Origin: Vitrella brassicaformis
Lineage: Eukaryota > Sar > Vitrellaceae
Length of the DNA stretch: 48,778 nucleotides
Direction of reading: 5' to 3'
Assembly: GCA_001179505.1 (NCBI GenBank)
Contig: CDMY01000524.1
Span: forward strand, 9,045-57,822
A program made the position numbers and the translations under genes. Shown one piece after another: positions 10,601 through 21,610 of the stretch. The notes below the pieces were generated by a model. It saw only the letters and a program-made list of their open reading frames with translations. It made no database searches and was not told the DNA's origin. The first letter of the stretch is position 1; every line of letters starts with the position of its first letter.

Positions 10601-12716
10601 GATGCCGAATCCATTGGGTAGAATCGTCACGTCGCCGCTCTCTATGCCTCCATACCTGGACAGGACAGAGGCACGAGAGAGAGCGGCGACGTGTGTGTCT
10701 CTGTGTCCGTAAATGCAATGCATTGCAGGCACTCGTTCTCACTGGTGTGGGTGGTAGAGGGTGTAGATGGAGCTGTTGGTGAGGGGATCCTTCCATATCT
10801 GTGAGCGAAAGTACACACATGGATAATGTCGGCATGTCTGTGTGTGGATGTAGTACGCACGAATGCGGGCGGGTCGATTGCTGGTGCTCCATAATTCTGC
10901 AGGAACATCCGTACACAAATGCGCAACATCGTGTGCATCTGTGTGTCTGCGTGTGAACCTGTCCGACGGTGATTGCCTTGACGCCGTGTTTCTTGAGTAT
11001 TGGGATGGCGGCACGAGTCAGCCCGGGCACATCACGCTGCGACCTGCATCCAGATGTATACAGGTCATAGCCGTGGATGTGATGTGTGAATGCAGGTCTG
11101 TGGCTGGCATACATGACTTTGATGTCCTGGTTGATGCCGAAACGGTCGTCGAGATCACGGGCGAGACGCAGACCTGCTCACACAACACATGCAGTGCAGA
11201 CAGCAATGACCACACGCACGCAAGCCTGCATGGCATGGATGCGGGGTCTGGTCTGCGAGGTACCTACCGAATTCGAACATTGGCAGGTCCATCATCTCTA
11301 TCTGGCTGTTGAAGGGGAAGGCGTGCCACGTTATGTCACTGCAGAACGAACATCAGAGAAAGAAACGCACCCAGTGCATGGCATGGCATGGCATGGATGT
11401 CTGCATGTCTGAGTGTCTGCGTCTGTGCATGGGATGGATGATGTGTGAACCCCCCAACCGACCAGCCACCTACCCTCTGTATATGGCTTGAATCAGCCGT
11501 TCCTGCTCCCTCTTGCTGGGACAGATGAGCGGCTCGCCCAGCAGAGTCAAATCTACACATACACACAACACGGGCGCTCGTGTGCAGTGCACGTGTTGTG
11601 TTGTTCGTATGAGGGCACGGACGGACCAGTGGGGCAATCGAGATACAAGCTGATCAGCCATGCATGGGTGCTGCACTCAACACAGGCATGGATCCACACA
11701 TCCAATTAATGGGGTACGCAGGCTTCCTTCCTTACGTACGTGTAGACGTATCCAATGGGGTGGTTCATCTTGCGGAGGGTTTCCTACACCACACACGCAC
11801 CTCTTCCTTTGCACTGCACATAATATAGGTGAGCACGTTTGTCCGTCCGCACCGACCTGTATGCTCATGGCCCTAGGGAAGTGCGCATGGAAGTAGGTGT
11901 TGATCACATTCGTTATGAAGCCGACCTTGTTGTAATTGTTGATGCCGTCATAGCCCTTTTGCCGGCCACGCACACGCACGCACACGACACGACACAGGTG
12001 TCTGTCTGTGCATGCAGCTCAGCTGTCGATAGCATACACGTGTGTGTGTCGCCCACCACGTCCAGATGGTTCATGGATACGACGAACAGGGTGTGGACAT
12101 CCGGCAGCCGCACCCACCTGCACCAATCAATCACACATGCATCCACATAGCCCCTCATTCAACCGCCTTTTCGTGTCTGCAACTACCGTTTCGCAGCCAC
12201 ATTCCCAGACCACTGGATGGCATTGCAGCCCTGCAGGTGCAACGCAGACGTGCACTCATTCACCCACATACAGACGGACTGCCTGCTGACCTCGATCTTT
12301 CCTTTGATCTGATGGACGAGGTGGAATGTGACCTCGACAGACCCATCCGCTTCTGGTCAACAGACACACACACACATCGACACAGAGGTGAGCACTGCAG
12401 GTCGCCTCGCTCAATGCATACCATTTACTCGCATCGGGCCATAGTCGAATGTGCTGTTGACCTGCTGTGGCCTCGTCACGCTCAGCACCTCATACACACG
12501 CCTCTCATCGTCCAAAGCAGACACGCGGTAAGTGGCGCCCTGCACAAACACACACCACACAAGCGTCGTGTACGTTGGCATGCGCGCATAGCATAGCATA
12601 TCTCATCTCCATACCTGTGTGTTGGGCGGCATCTGTGCCTGCCAGAGGCCGCTGAGGTTGCATCCATGGGAGCCGATACAGCACAGACACCAAGAGATCA
12701 GAGATAGCAGCTGCAT
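7643..12716 (-). CDS. secreted DUF5054 (GH38-like) protein, 848 aa in 32 exons
   Basis: Exons, high to low: 12716-12615, 12539-12422, 12352-12291, 12230-12187, 12117-12057, 11955-11857, 11783-11740, 11649-11627, 11552-11474, 11338-11268, 11173-11113, 11043-10959, 10896-10861, 10798-10743, 10655-10583, 10475-10404, 10329-10266, 10163-10113, 10043-10007, 9920-9827, 9732-9683, 9597-9465, 9397-9298, 9207-9143, 9072-8977, 8903-8806, 8724-8634, 8541-8411, 8332-8263, 8188-8047, 7963-7873, 7790-7643. It has a signal peptide (MQLLSLISWCLCCIG), then the DUF5054 landmarks MNHLDVGYDG (H126/D128), GDITWHAFPFNSQIE, MSQRDVPGLTRAAIPILKKH, LTGEIGDVWIQG, AEHTWG and FNLWNNLWDTNY. The H-x-D pair resembles the zinc site of GH38 alpha-mannosidases; activity and substrate are unproven. 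Intron 15 has a GC donor and exon 8 is only 23 nt. Conserved motifs on both sides of nearly every junction support the model. Confidence 0.85.
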
Positions 12717-14282
12717 GCTGGTGGTGAGAAGCACACACAGCCTCCTGGCTGGGAAAAGATGGCGTCTCTTCCGAGCTCGCAAGCCGGTAAACTCGTCGCG
12801 GAAAGGAGATGCCGTCAATCAGACAAGTGAGGAAGATACAAGTCCATGAGTGGAAACGCAAAATGCAATGCAGTGCAGACGCATTCATGCACACCCCGAC
12901 GGATGGCAACGGGAGGGGAGGGAGGCAGCGGCAACGATGCTTGCACACCGGTGCGTGAATCAAAACCTGCCATCCATAAGGCCATGCAGATGGCCGTCGA
13001 ATTTGCCATCAGAGAGGATACGCAAACAGACAGCGGTACAAGTGTAGAAAGCCCGCAAGTAAGTCGTCATGCACCGTGCAATCGCCAAAGTGGGTCACAG
13101 AGGCAGGCATGCAAGGAGGGAGGCTGTCTGTCTGTCTGTCTGAAGGAACAAGTACGGGGTCTAGGTGGGGAACAGACAGCCAACACCCTGATGGGAGATG
13201 CGAATGTATGCGTGGCTGTGTGTGGGACGGTGGTGGGGCCGGGGCCGTGATGGCGGCACATGCATTGGCGATAGGCAACGTGGAAGCGAAGTTTTGCCCA
13301 CGATTGATAGTGCGTCGATATGGATCTCTTCTTGTGTACATATACTGACGTCCCGTGACTCGTTTCATCTTCAATGCCTTTCGTGTCGCTTCTCTCTTTC
13401 TGTTTTCGCTGCCAAAAAACCAGCGTTCCTCTCTCTGTGCACACCCAAAACGATAGACGAAACACAACAACACGAAACACAACCGAACAGCTAGTTAATT
13501 GTCTGCACATACATGCCATACATATCGCTCTGTCTCCTTGCATTCCATAGTGGTGTCATGTCGCCTTGTCCCAAATGGCGTGCACGCACATCTACTCACT
13601 CACCCCTATACACCAATTCATCTGTACGTCCACGCGTCAAACCGTCCGCCGCCTGCCCCCTCTCCACATTCGCACTCGCTACACAATCGGCGGCATAACC
13701 CTAGGCACGAAACTAGAAATGCCCCCACAAAAAAGCCTTAGCTACGCAGGAGAAGGGCCGTCGTGTGTGATATGTATGTGTGCATGAATTGGGTGTCTCT
13801 CAGAGACACAAAACTTCGGCCACACGGCCGTCTGGTTCATCAAAACAATATGCATCATGTGTGTCTTATAACAGTGACGCCGTGCCCTCCCTGCCCCCGG
13901 CTCTTTCTTTCCCCACACACCTGAATTTCTCACTAGATAGCTATACACCAATTTAATTAATCCGTCACCCTTGGATGCACGTCTGCAGAGATATGCATGC
14001 CATACACGGCCGTCTGCCGCTCATTTCGCAGCACGGCTTGCCGGTATGCATCCCATCCATGTATCGTATCAAGGCACATGCAGGCACATGCAGAGAGACA
14101 GACAGACAGACAGACACATGCAGATGGACGCCAGCCATATCCCTCCGTCCCTCCGGCCATCCTCCCTCACTGTCTGGCCCTTCATCCACCAGGCGTACTG
14201 TAACACCAACAACCACGCGACGCGACACAACAGGCATTCGAAAAACGATTACCTACTTACTACCGCCCATCGTCCCTCTATA
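12717..14282. other. intergenic region
   Basis: Upstream of the DUF5054 gene and downstream of the 14283 gene. It contains CTGT repeats (13125-13141) and (CAGA)n (14094-14116). Several open frames overlap in all directions, but none shows a domain or a consistent intron pattern. Confidence 0.5.
14094..14116. repeat. (CAGA)n microsatellite
   Basis: A short GACA/CAGA tract in the 3' flank of the tail-anchored protein gene. Confidence 0.8.
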
Positions 14283-16293
14283 CTATACGTCGCTGAGAAG
14301 CGAGGCAAGCCCCATGCCCGCGAGTACCAACACGCCCGCGACCATGAGCCACACTACCACCTGCATCATGACACGGATGACCCGGCTGATCTTCATCTCA
14401 CCACGCTGCACACTCATGCACCCGCCCTCCGGACACCAATGCTGCGGCGCGAACAGCAGACTCATCAGGGGGCCGAGAGAAACCGCCGTGTTGCTGTCGC
14501 TGCCACTCCCAACCCCAGCATGCTTCGGCGAAGCGATGTCGACGACCACCGATGACGAGCTGCCCCTGTTGTTGTTGTTGCTGTCTTGACGCTCGTCGCA
14601 TCGGGTGGACAGCGACGACTCGCTCCGCTGCTCGCTGCCACTGGTCTTCCGCGACAGGGACTCGGCCAAAGGGGGCAGAGCCAGGGAGGGCGGGAGTGTC
14701 TTTTTCTGTCCGTTGTGTGGGGGCGTCAGCTCGTCCAGACGCCTCGATCGGGGGCAGGGGGGAGGGGGAGGGAACGGGTGGCGAGCGTCCTGAAAACAGC
14801 CCAGCCACACCAAAAGGGATGCCTCTCAGCCAGCGTATGTACCCGGTGTGCGTCTCGTGCCGTACTATGTACCTCTGCGGCATTCAGCTGGACGGTCTTC
14901 TGCTCGTGGGTGATGCCGCGTCCCTTGGGGCGCCGATGGTGATGCCCATGGCCGTGGTGGACGTGACTGTGCTCCGGGTGCTGGCCTCGCGAACGCTGGC
15001 GTGACCGGCGATTGGATGCGGGAGACGGAGTGGCATAGTGACAGCCGACATCAACGTATCTGCCCACACAGAATGAGACAAACACATGGACAATAACCGA
15101 GACGAAGCCACGTGGGATGTCCGTACCTGAGTGAAGGGAATGTAGAGTCCGTCAGTTCCCCCAGTGTGGGCTCCTGGACCATCGACTGGCCCCCTGTCAT
15201 GCTCATGGTCGCCACACTCGACCCCATCACCGATGTGCTCCCGCTGCCCGTCGACCGCGACACCACAGACGACGATATGACGCTCGGCGTGCAGACGAGC
15301 GGGGACGACGACCGACGGCGCCTCGATCGGCGCATATGCTTGCTGCTGCTGTGGCGGTGGCGGTGGTGATTGCCGTCCTTGTGGATCTGCTGCGGTGGCG
15401 GCTGTGAGAGCGACCTTGGCTGCTCCCGCATGTCGACCCACTTGTGGATGGCGCCGTGCAGCCCTCGCCAGTCGATGGCCACCGACCGGGGGCTGCTGCT
15501 GCTATTGCACCCCTGCCGCGGGGGTGGGTTGACCACCCATCTGTTGTTGACGCCCCCAGGCAGCTTGACGGTGCGGCTGGTCGGCAGAGCCTTGAGCACT
15601 ACCGACCTGTCATCGGCCAGAGTGGGCGGCGGGGCGCCCCATTCGCTGCCCGAGCCGTCGCTTCCTGTGACGAGGAAGTCCTCGTGCATGGGCGGCCGCC
15701 ATTTGGCCCGCATGGCCATGGGGATGTCTTCTCGGTAGGTCCGGTGGATGGTGGGGGGCGGCCGGCGGGCCTCCAGGGATGCGCTGCGCCGGTGGGAGCG
15801 GGACGAGGCGGAAGAGGGGGGGCGGGAGGGCGGGCTGACGGTGCTCCTGCAACGCAGAGGCATACAAACGGGACAGTGATGTCGCCTCGCACGTACAGGC
15901 TTGGAATGCGCGTCTGTGTCCATACGTACGGTACCTGCGCCGCTTTGAAGGGTGGACATTGACAGCTGCCGGCCGGCTCCACCGCTTTGGGTGGGCATTT
16001 GAGCGGCAGTGGTGGGAGCGGAAAGGCCGCCTGGACATCGCCAGTCGGTCCTCGTCAGACGAGTACGAAAACGACGACCCCAGCTGGTTGCTCACGCTCA
16101 CATGCTCCGCCAGAGTGCTGCTGCCGCATGAAGATGCCGGGGATGGCGAGGAGCTGTGGGTGTGCGTGGGAGAGGGAAGAGCGCACTCGCTGCATGAGCA
16201 GCCCGTCGACACCTGGGATGAGGCGGAAGTGGGAGTCACGGTGGGGGTGGTAGGCCGGCCTGATGGCCGCACTGGCATCCCGGCTACCCTCAT
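14283..16293 (-). CDS. Arg/Ser/His-rich low-complexity protein with C-terminal membrane anchor, 590 aa
   Basis: Four exons, high to low: 16293-15935, 15846-15127, 15059-14873, 14789-14283. The three GT-AG introns preserve the frame (phases 2, 2, 0). The protein is mostly disordered: Ser/Pro-rich N-terminus, an Arg-rich run (KHMRRSRRRRSSSP), a His-rich patch (HVHHGHGHHHRR), then Ser/Asn-rich sequence. A better-folded stretch reads VAIDWRGLHGAIHKWVDMRE. It ends in one hydrophobic helix (VIRVMMQVVVWLMVAGVLVL) about 12 residues before TAG, the layout of a tail-anchored membrane protein facing the cytosol. The start at 16293 is the first ATG after a stop in that frame; an upstream non-coding or coding exon is possible. 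No family recognised. Confidence 0.65.
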
Positions 16294-16500
16294 CTCTTTC
16301 GGAATGCTGTCGTAATGCCAAGCTCGCGTACACGGTACACCAGCCGTTTGGAATGTTTTGTCGCAGAGCCATTGAGGGCGCCTCACCGCGGGGAACGGCC
16401 CTGATGTTGCCCTTCTCCAACGATCCGGCCTCACGTGCTCTTCTCATGGAGTGTGGCTGCGGCCAAGGGGCTGGTCAACAGCACGGTCAGCATCGACATA

Positions 16501-16696
16501 CAGTCGTCCCTCGATATATCGGACGATCCGGTCCGCATCTGACGGCCAGATCCGATCCGATAAAGACGGCCATCCGATATATCGAGGGAGATTTGTATGT
16601 ACCTTGTATGGGGGCGGCGTGTCTTCGGATGGCCTTGAGATGGCCATCCGATCCGCGATACGGCTTATCGAGGTCCGATATATCGAGGGACGACTG
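16501..16696. mobile_element. 196-bp MITE-like element with 24-bp terminal inverted repeats and TA target-site duplication
   Basis: The left end (16501-16524) starts CAGTCGTCCCTCGATATATC; the right end (16673-16696) is its exact reverse complement over 24 bases. The element is flanked by TA on both sides (16499-16500, 16697-16698), the signature of Tc1/mariner/pogo insertions. A third partial copy of the end, in the same orientation as the right end, lies at 16573-16589. An internal hairpin (CGGATGGCC ... GGCCATCCG) lies at 16626-16650. There is no coding capacity, so it would be non-autonomous. The leading CAGT and CCCTCG recall pogo/Tigger-group ends from memory. It lies about 210 bp upstream of the start codon at 16293. 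Confidence 0.85.
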
Positions 16697-18418
16697 TACT
16701 GGGCTGCTGGTCATTGCAGTATGTATGTGGAGGCATATGCTATAGGTGTGCTCCATACACCTGCCCTCCCCTCCCCCAGCTGTTCGAATGTGCATTCAGG
16801 ATTGGGTTGGTATCCTTATGGGCTTATTCCTGCAGCGGAAGTGAAGCTAGTGTGGATGAGTAACGTCCGCTGCAGGCAGTGCTCACACACATGTCATTGA
16901 TTGCTGCAGCAGATACACACGTACACGACACATGTCCCGATGGCTGAGATCTCGCCATCGTTCGTACGTACCAACCAACGTATCCAAGTACACACACGAA
17001 CGACACCCACAAACAAATCAATGCACGCAGCGCAGAGCTCTGACAGGACGTCCGCTCTCGCTCGTTCACTTCCATCGAATAGATGAGACACAGGTCACTA
17101 CAGAGATAATGAAAGCAACACCGACCGACATGTATACACGCGACAGAGACACAGACAATACCCACCCACCGTCATGTTCGTTCGCGCGCAAGACAAAACC
17201 GCGATGGATACGTAAGTAATTGTTGACCCGACAGCCCATTCCCCCTCTGCGCGGTCGTGTGCCTGTCCATGGCATGGATGGATGGACCGGCCTTCGTCTG
17301 ATGTGACTTCATTTGCAGGGAGCACACAAACACGTGATGACTATGTATTTACAGATGAATTGCGGTGGTGGCGCAAGGGGGGGCGTGAAGCATGTCTGTT
17401 CCCCCTCTGAACCTAAGCAGAGAACGCACGGAAACCGCCGAGCGCACTGTGTGGTGCACACTGCAGCGGAGGCCGGATACTGTCTACCTAGGTCCAGAGA
17501 AGGGAAGAAGGCGGACTAAAACCTCACTCATATCATTTGGATGGAATGGGAGAAAACCCTACACTGCCTGCCTGCCTGCCTGTCTGCCTGCCTGGACGGC
17601 TCGATGGCTGGCTGCATCTCTATGCATCTGTGTACACATGAGGGTACCAACGTCATTCGTACAGACAGACAGACAGACAGACAGACAGGACTCAGGACGA
17701 AAAACCCGACACAGGGGCGCTCCCCCCCTCCTCACCGCATCGACCCATCCACCCTCTGTGTGTGTGTGTGTGCCAGTACTCTACGGCGTGTAGGCATACC
17801 GCAAGAGGGCATGGCTAACTAGATGGGACACACCGGGTGACCGACCTCCCCCGCTGCTCGTGTGTTCATGCAACCGACAGACCTCGACGCACTCGGGCCA
17901 TCATGAGAGTGACACGACCGTCTGCGGCAAGAGCACACCCAACCAACTGATGGGAGGTGCATCCCGGCACAAGAGAAAATGTATGTATGTGTGTATGCGG
18001 TATGCGCCCCCCGCCACCTCGCCCACACGAGTGAATGAATTATTGACAGACAGCTCGGAGAGAGGAAAGGAGAGAGAGAGAGAGTAAACGAAGGAGAGGA
18101 CGTCAGAGAGGATGGCTTGGCTCACACACGGACGGACTTAAATATCACATGACATCCACACCGAGGCCAAAAGGCCAAAAGCAACAACACACAGGGAAAA
18201 ACAAAACCACACCCACCCAGAGTGAATTATCCACACATGGACACACAGCAGCCAGACTCGCCCTCATGCACACGGACAGACAGACATACGCGCAGAGAGC
18301 GACCAGTCTCCGTCCATCTCTCCCCTCCCAGCAGCATATTTAATTGTGGACCCACACGAGCACCCAGCCATGCAGACAGGCAGACATAGACATTGCACTA
18401 TGCAAGCAAACACGCGGG
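16697..18418. other. intergenic region, microsatellite-rich
   Basis: No gene seen. It holds (TGCC)n at 17563-17593, (CAGA)n at 17661-17688, a GA run at 18070-18083 and CA tracts. Open frames such as 17392-17793 owe much of their length to these repeats. Confidence 0.55.
17661..17688. repeat. (CAGA)n microsatellite
   Basis: About seven uninterrupted ACAG/CAGA units in intergenic DNA, with a related (TGCC)n tract about 70 bp upstream (17563-17593). Confidence 0.9.
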
Positions 18419-20406
18419 CTAGGCAGCGATCAGGTAAGAGCAAGACAGAGTCATCGACTCGCCATATCGGCTGTCCACCAGCAGGCCCCTCTCAGCCAGC
18501 AGTCGGGTCGGGAAGCTCATCTGCACACTCCCGCCACCACCACCACCACTCTCACGGCCACTGTTCGACGATGCCTCGGTGTCCTGGTGATTGACCTCCT
18601 CGGTTGCCACAGAAGCAGCTGCTGTGGTGTTGGTGCTGTTGGTCCGGATGATCAGTCGGCGTAAGCGACCCCGCTGATCTCGCGTCGAGTCAAATCGCAA
18701 CTCGGGCTCGGCACACACGAACCTGACCACACACATACAGCAGCACAGCGAATATGAGAACGAGCAAATGAGGCAGGCAGGCAGGCAGGCTTCCAGCCAC
18801 GAATCGGCTCGTGAGTGAAGCCGCTCACTTGTATGCCTTCCACGCGGGCGGCTGCACAGCACTCGCCACAATCGCACGGTGCTGAGCCACATGGCCGTTG
18901 TCCTCTTCTCGTTGTTGCGCTTCAGTCTTGCGCAGGAGCAGCTGCTCCAGCATGTGCAGACCGGCGAATGGATGGCCGGTCGCCGCGGTGTCGTTGGTAC
19001 CCTCCGCCCCGGCTGCTGGCTTGGTCGTGGTGGTGTTGGTGGAGTAGGTCATGGCGTTGTGCGGTGGCAAGTTGGCCTCCCAAACTTGGACAGCATGCTG
19101 CACCGAGTTCTGACATCGACAGCCCATACCATACAGACAAGAAGGCATTCTCCGTACGTACGCCTCGGGTGCCTTTTCTTGTGGCCAGCGCCTGTGCTTA
19201 CGTAGACGACGAGACCGTGTTGCTGCTGCACTGTTGTTGGGGTGGTCTGGATGGTGGTGTTGTCCTCCTTCTCGAGAACCGCCATGAGCACACGCCCCTG
19301 CCTCTCCAGGCCGGCGCCCTCCCCAGCCCACATGCCGCCCCCGAAGAAGGCCACACCCAGCAGCACCACAAACACCAACGAGAAGAACCGATTGAAGGAA
19401 GACGGGTTGACCAGGAAGGTATCGGCTATGGTCTGCTCGTCGGTCTCTGTGAGGGGCTGCGGCAGGTCCATCGAGAGGAATGAGGGAGGGGGAGGGAGAG
19501 GGGTGGGGTGGTGGTCCTGGCAGGGGTAGCAGAGGGGCGAGGGGTCCGGGTTGGCCCCACCCTGCGAGCCATGGGAGGACTCGACGGTACTCTCGGTGGT
19601 GCTGGTGGGAGAGGGCGGCTCGAGAGCCGCCGCCACTGGGGCGGGAGTGTAGTGGACGGGCTGCTGCGAGAGGCCGTGGCTCGCCAGCTGCAGGGACAGC
19701 TCCTGGTTATGGGTAGTGAGTTGCGCCACATCTCGAATCAGCCGAGCGTTGTCCTGCTTCAGCTCAGAGTTCTCCCTGCAGCCAATGAAACCGAAGGACA
19801 CATTCGGGGGGAAGCCGTGCATCTCCTGTTTCACATCCTTTCTCTCGAGTATACCTACCTATGCAGGTGCTGATTCTCGGCCGACAGTCTCTCCACCCGC
19901 TCCTGCAGGTCACGCATGAGACGCTTCTGCCGGTCCCGGTGCGCCTGGGCACTCAGTCGATTGCGCAGCTTCTGAGAGGACACACGATAGATGCGGCAAG
20001 CAGGTGCACAGCACACATGCACACCCACCTGCTGGCTCATTCTCTCCTCCTCTTCCGAAGCCGTCCGCTTCCTCTTGGGCTGGCTTCGGCTGGCAGTGGG
20101 TGTGGGATCCGTTGGCGCATGCGAGAACGATATGGGCCATGAGGACGACACCTTACCAGGCTCCGTCTTGACCACCGGCGTTGTTGCGAGTGGCGGCGGG
20201 AAGGTAGCGGGGAAGAGGTGCGGCGGGAGAGGAGTGAGCGCCCCGCTGTAGGCGAGGCTGCAGGGGTCTGCCGACGGGATGCTGCTGGTGTTGGTGGGCG
20301 TCGTCATGACGGAGGAGGGGTCCTCCTGTGGCCGCCGGGAGATGGCGATGTGCGGGTGTGCAGATCTCTCTGTCTTGATGGTCAGCTGGGCAGGGAACGT
20401 CGTCAT
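18419..20406 (-). CDS. membrane-anchored bZIP transcription factor (XBP1/ATF6-like), 549 aa
   Basis: Five exons, high to low: 20406-20029, 19971-19859, 19775-19202, 19109-18829, 18722-18419. Residues about 112-165 form a bZIP: basic KRKR, then LRNRLSAQAHRDRQKR with the invariant N-x7-R, followed by leucine heptads to about 200. The basic region resembles XBP1 (LKNRVAAQTARDRKK). A Pro/Ser-rich linker leads to one transmembrane helix at about 291-312 (FNRFFSLVFVVLLGVAFFGG), followed by about 235 residues with N-glycosylation sites (NDT, NST). This is the layout of ATF6, CREB3 or plant bZIP28, which are anchored in the ER and released by cleavage under stress. The role is inferred. Intron 1 (57 nt) is in frame and lacks a stop, so retention would insert 19 residues directly before the basic region. 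Divergent from the PSB33-like gene by 143 bp. Confidence 0.85.
18773..18790. repeat. (GGCA)n microsatellite in bZIP intron 4
   Basis: A short run of about five GGCA units lies within the last intron of the bZIP gene (18723-18828). Confidence 0.8.
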
Positions 20407-20549
20407 GGCGGTCGCCGAGACGTATTCGGGGTGCAGCGAGGCGAGAGAGTATGCGAGCTATGCAGGGGATTGCGAAAGATCCGCGGCCGCAGATCTCCCT
20501 TTCCATTTCCCCGCTGAGAGCACTCCTTGCCAAGATCCACCCTGCGACG
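20407..20549. promoter_or_regulatory. 143-bp divergent promoter, bZIP / PSB33-like
   Basis: The start codons of two divergent genes are only 143 bp apart. GC-rich, with a CCGCGGCCGCAGATCT stretch near 20481. I see no TATA box and no repeat of the motifs found in the other divergent promoters. Confidence 0.4.
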
Positions 20550-21610
20550 ATGAAGCCCATTGTGTTGACCGTCCTCTCTGCTGCAGGTGTGCACCACTCA
20601 CAGTGACATGAAGGATGCCTGCTGAAATGCGGGCTGTGGCTGCGGGTGTGCGCGTGCGTGTGTGCAGTGGTGACTGGGTTCGTCATTCCGTCGCCAAGGA
20701 GTCCTTCGAGCGGGGATGCGTCGAACCTCTACACCAAGAGGGTGAGCGGAGGGTGGGAGAGGGAGGGACAGAGACGGCGCGAGAGAGACAAGGAAGACCT
20801 AGATGCATGTGTCTCTGTCAGCGGCGCCGCTCATCCGACAGGTTGTCCCGCATGGATGCCATCGTTGGCGCCCAACCTGCTGTGGTACGAGAAACGAGAT
20901 CGGTCATTCGTGTCACGTCACACTGGCTTGCATTCTGAATGCACGTGTGTGTGTGTGCTCATGTGTGTGTGCGTCTGAACAGAAGCAGGAGTGGAAATCT
21001 GTCCTTGAAGTGGACGAGATAGCCCCCGGCGACCTCATGCCGATCGAGGTGCGCTGCGCGTCAGCTGTTCACATACACACACATGCAGTGACAGGCACGG
21101 CACGCACCGCACCGTTGGTGTGCTGTGTGTAGGTGAATGGCCTGAAGCTGCTACTGGTGGCTGAGGCGAAGGATGGCACCATTTATTGTGTGGGCAACGC
21201 ATCACCCCCCCTGGGCACGCCCCTCGAAGAGGTCGGTGGGCACCAATATATGTCGCGTACACCGATGTGTCCTTCGTATGCAAATCGGTTTCTATGCATA
21301 TGCATATGCGTTCATCGTGTGACCTGATCAGGGCGAGGTGAAGGACGGCAAGGTCATCTGCCCCAACTATCGGACCGCCTTCGACCTGTCCACCGGTGAA
21401 GTGGTCGGCGAGTGGTGCCCCTTCCCGCCCGTCATCGGCTTCCTCACGGGCAAGCTCAGCCCCCAGCGGCCCCTCAACACCTTCCCGGTGCGGCAGCAGG
21501 GCAAGATGATCCAGGTGCAGGTGGACGTCATGGCAAAGGCCAACTTCGAGAGGAAGTACTGGAAGGGCCTCCTCGACGCACAGGGCAAGGCTGATGGTGG
21601 CTACTACTAG
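20550..21610 (+). CDS. PSB33-like plastid protein with ligand-less Rieske fold, 205 aa
   Basis: Six exons: 20550-20586, 20668-20741, 20822-20884, 20983-21048, 21133-21231, 21332-21610; GT-AG. The mature part (EWKSVLEVDEIAPGDLMPIE, LKLLLVAEAKDGTIYCVGN, KVICPNYRTAFDLSTGEVVG, then PFPPVIGFL and LNTFPVRQQGKMIQVQV) matches the plant PSB33/LIL8 Rieske-like domain. Normal Rieske ligands are CxH and CxxH; here the positions read CxG and CPNY, so no 2Fe-2S cluster is expected, as reported for PSB33, a thylakoid protein that stabilises photosystem II. The N-terminus is bipartite: a hydrophobic signal (MKPIVLTVLSAAVVTG), then FVIPSPRSPSS and an Arg/Ser-rich stretch. A Phe right after the signal is the hallmark of secondary red plastid import. 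Exon 3 frame was chosen because all flanking junctions are phase 0. Confidence 0.82.

Noticed and set aside
17661-17688. CRISPR-like array
   Set aside because: Simple tetranucleotide microsatellite in a eukaryotic genome.
19972-20028. HAC1/XBP1-type unconventional (IRE1) intron in the bZIP gene
   Set aside because: Borders are a normal GTGGGT...CTCAG, and I see no paired loops with the CNGCNG cleavage site.
20822-20884. Other reading frame of PSB33-like exon 3 (GAAHPTGCPAWMPS)
   Set aside because: It would need phase-2 joins; both neighbouring junctions are phase 0, giving the Arg/Ser-rich transit sequence.
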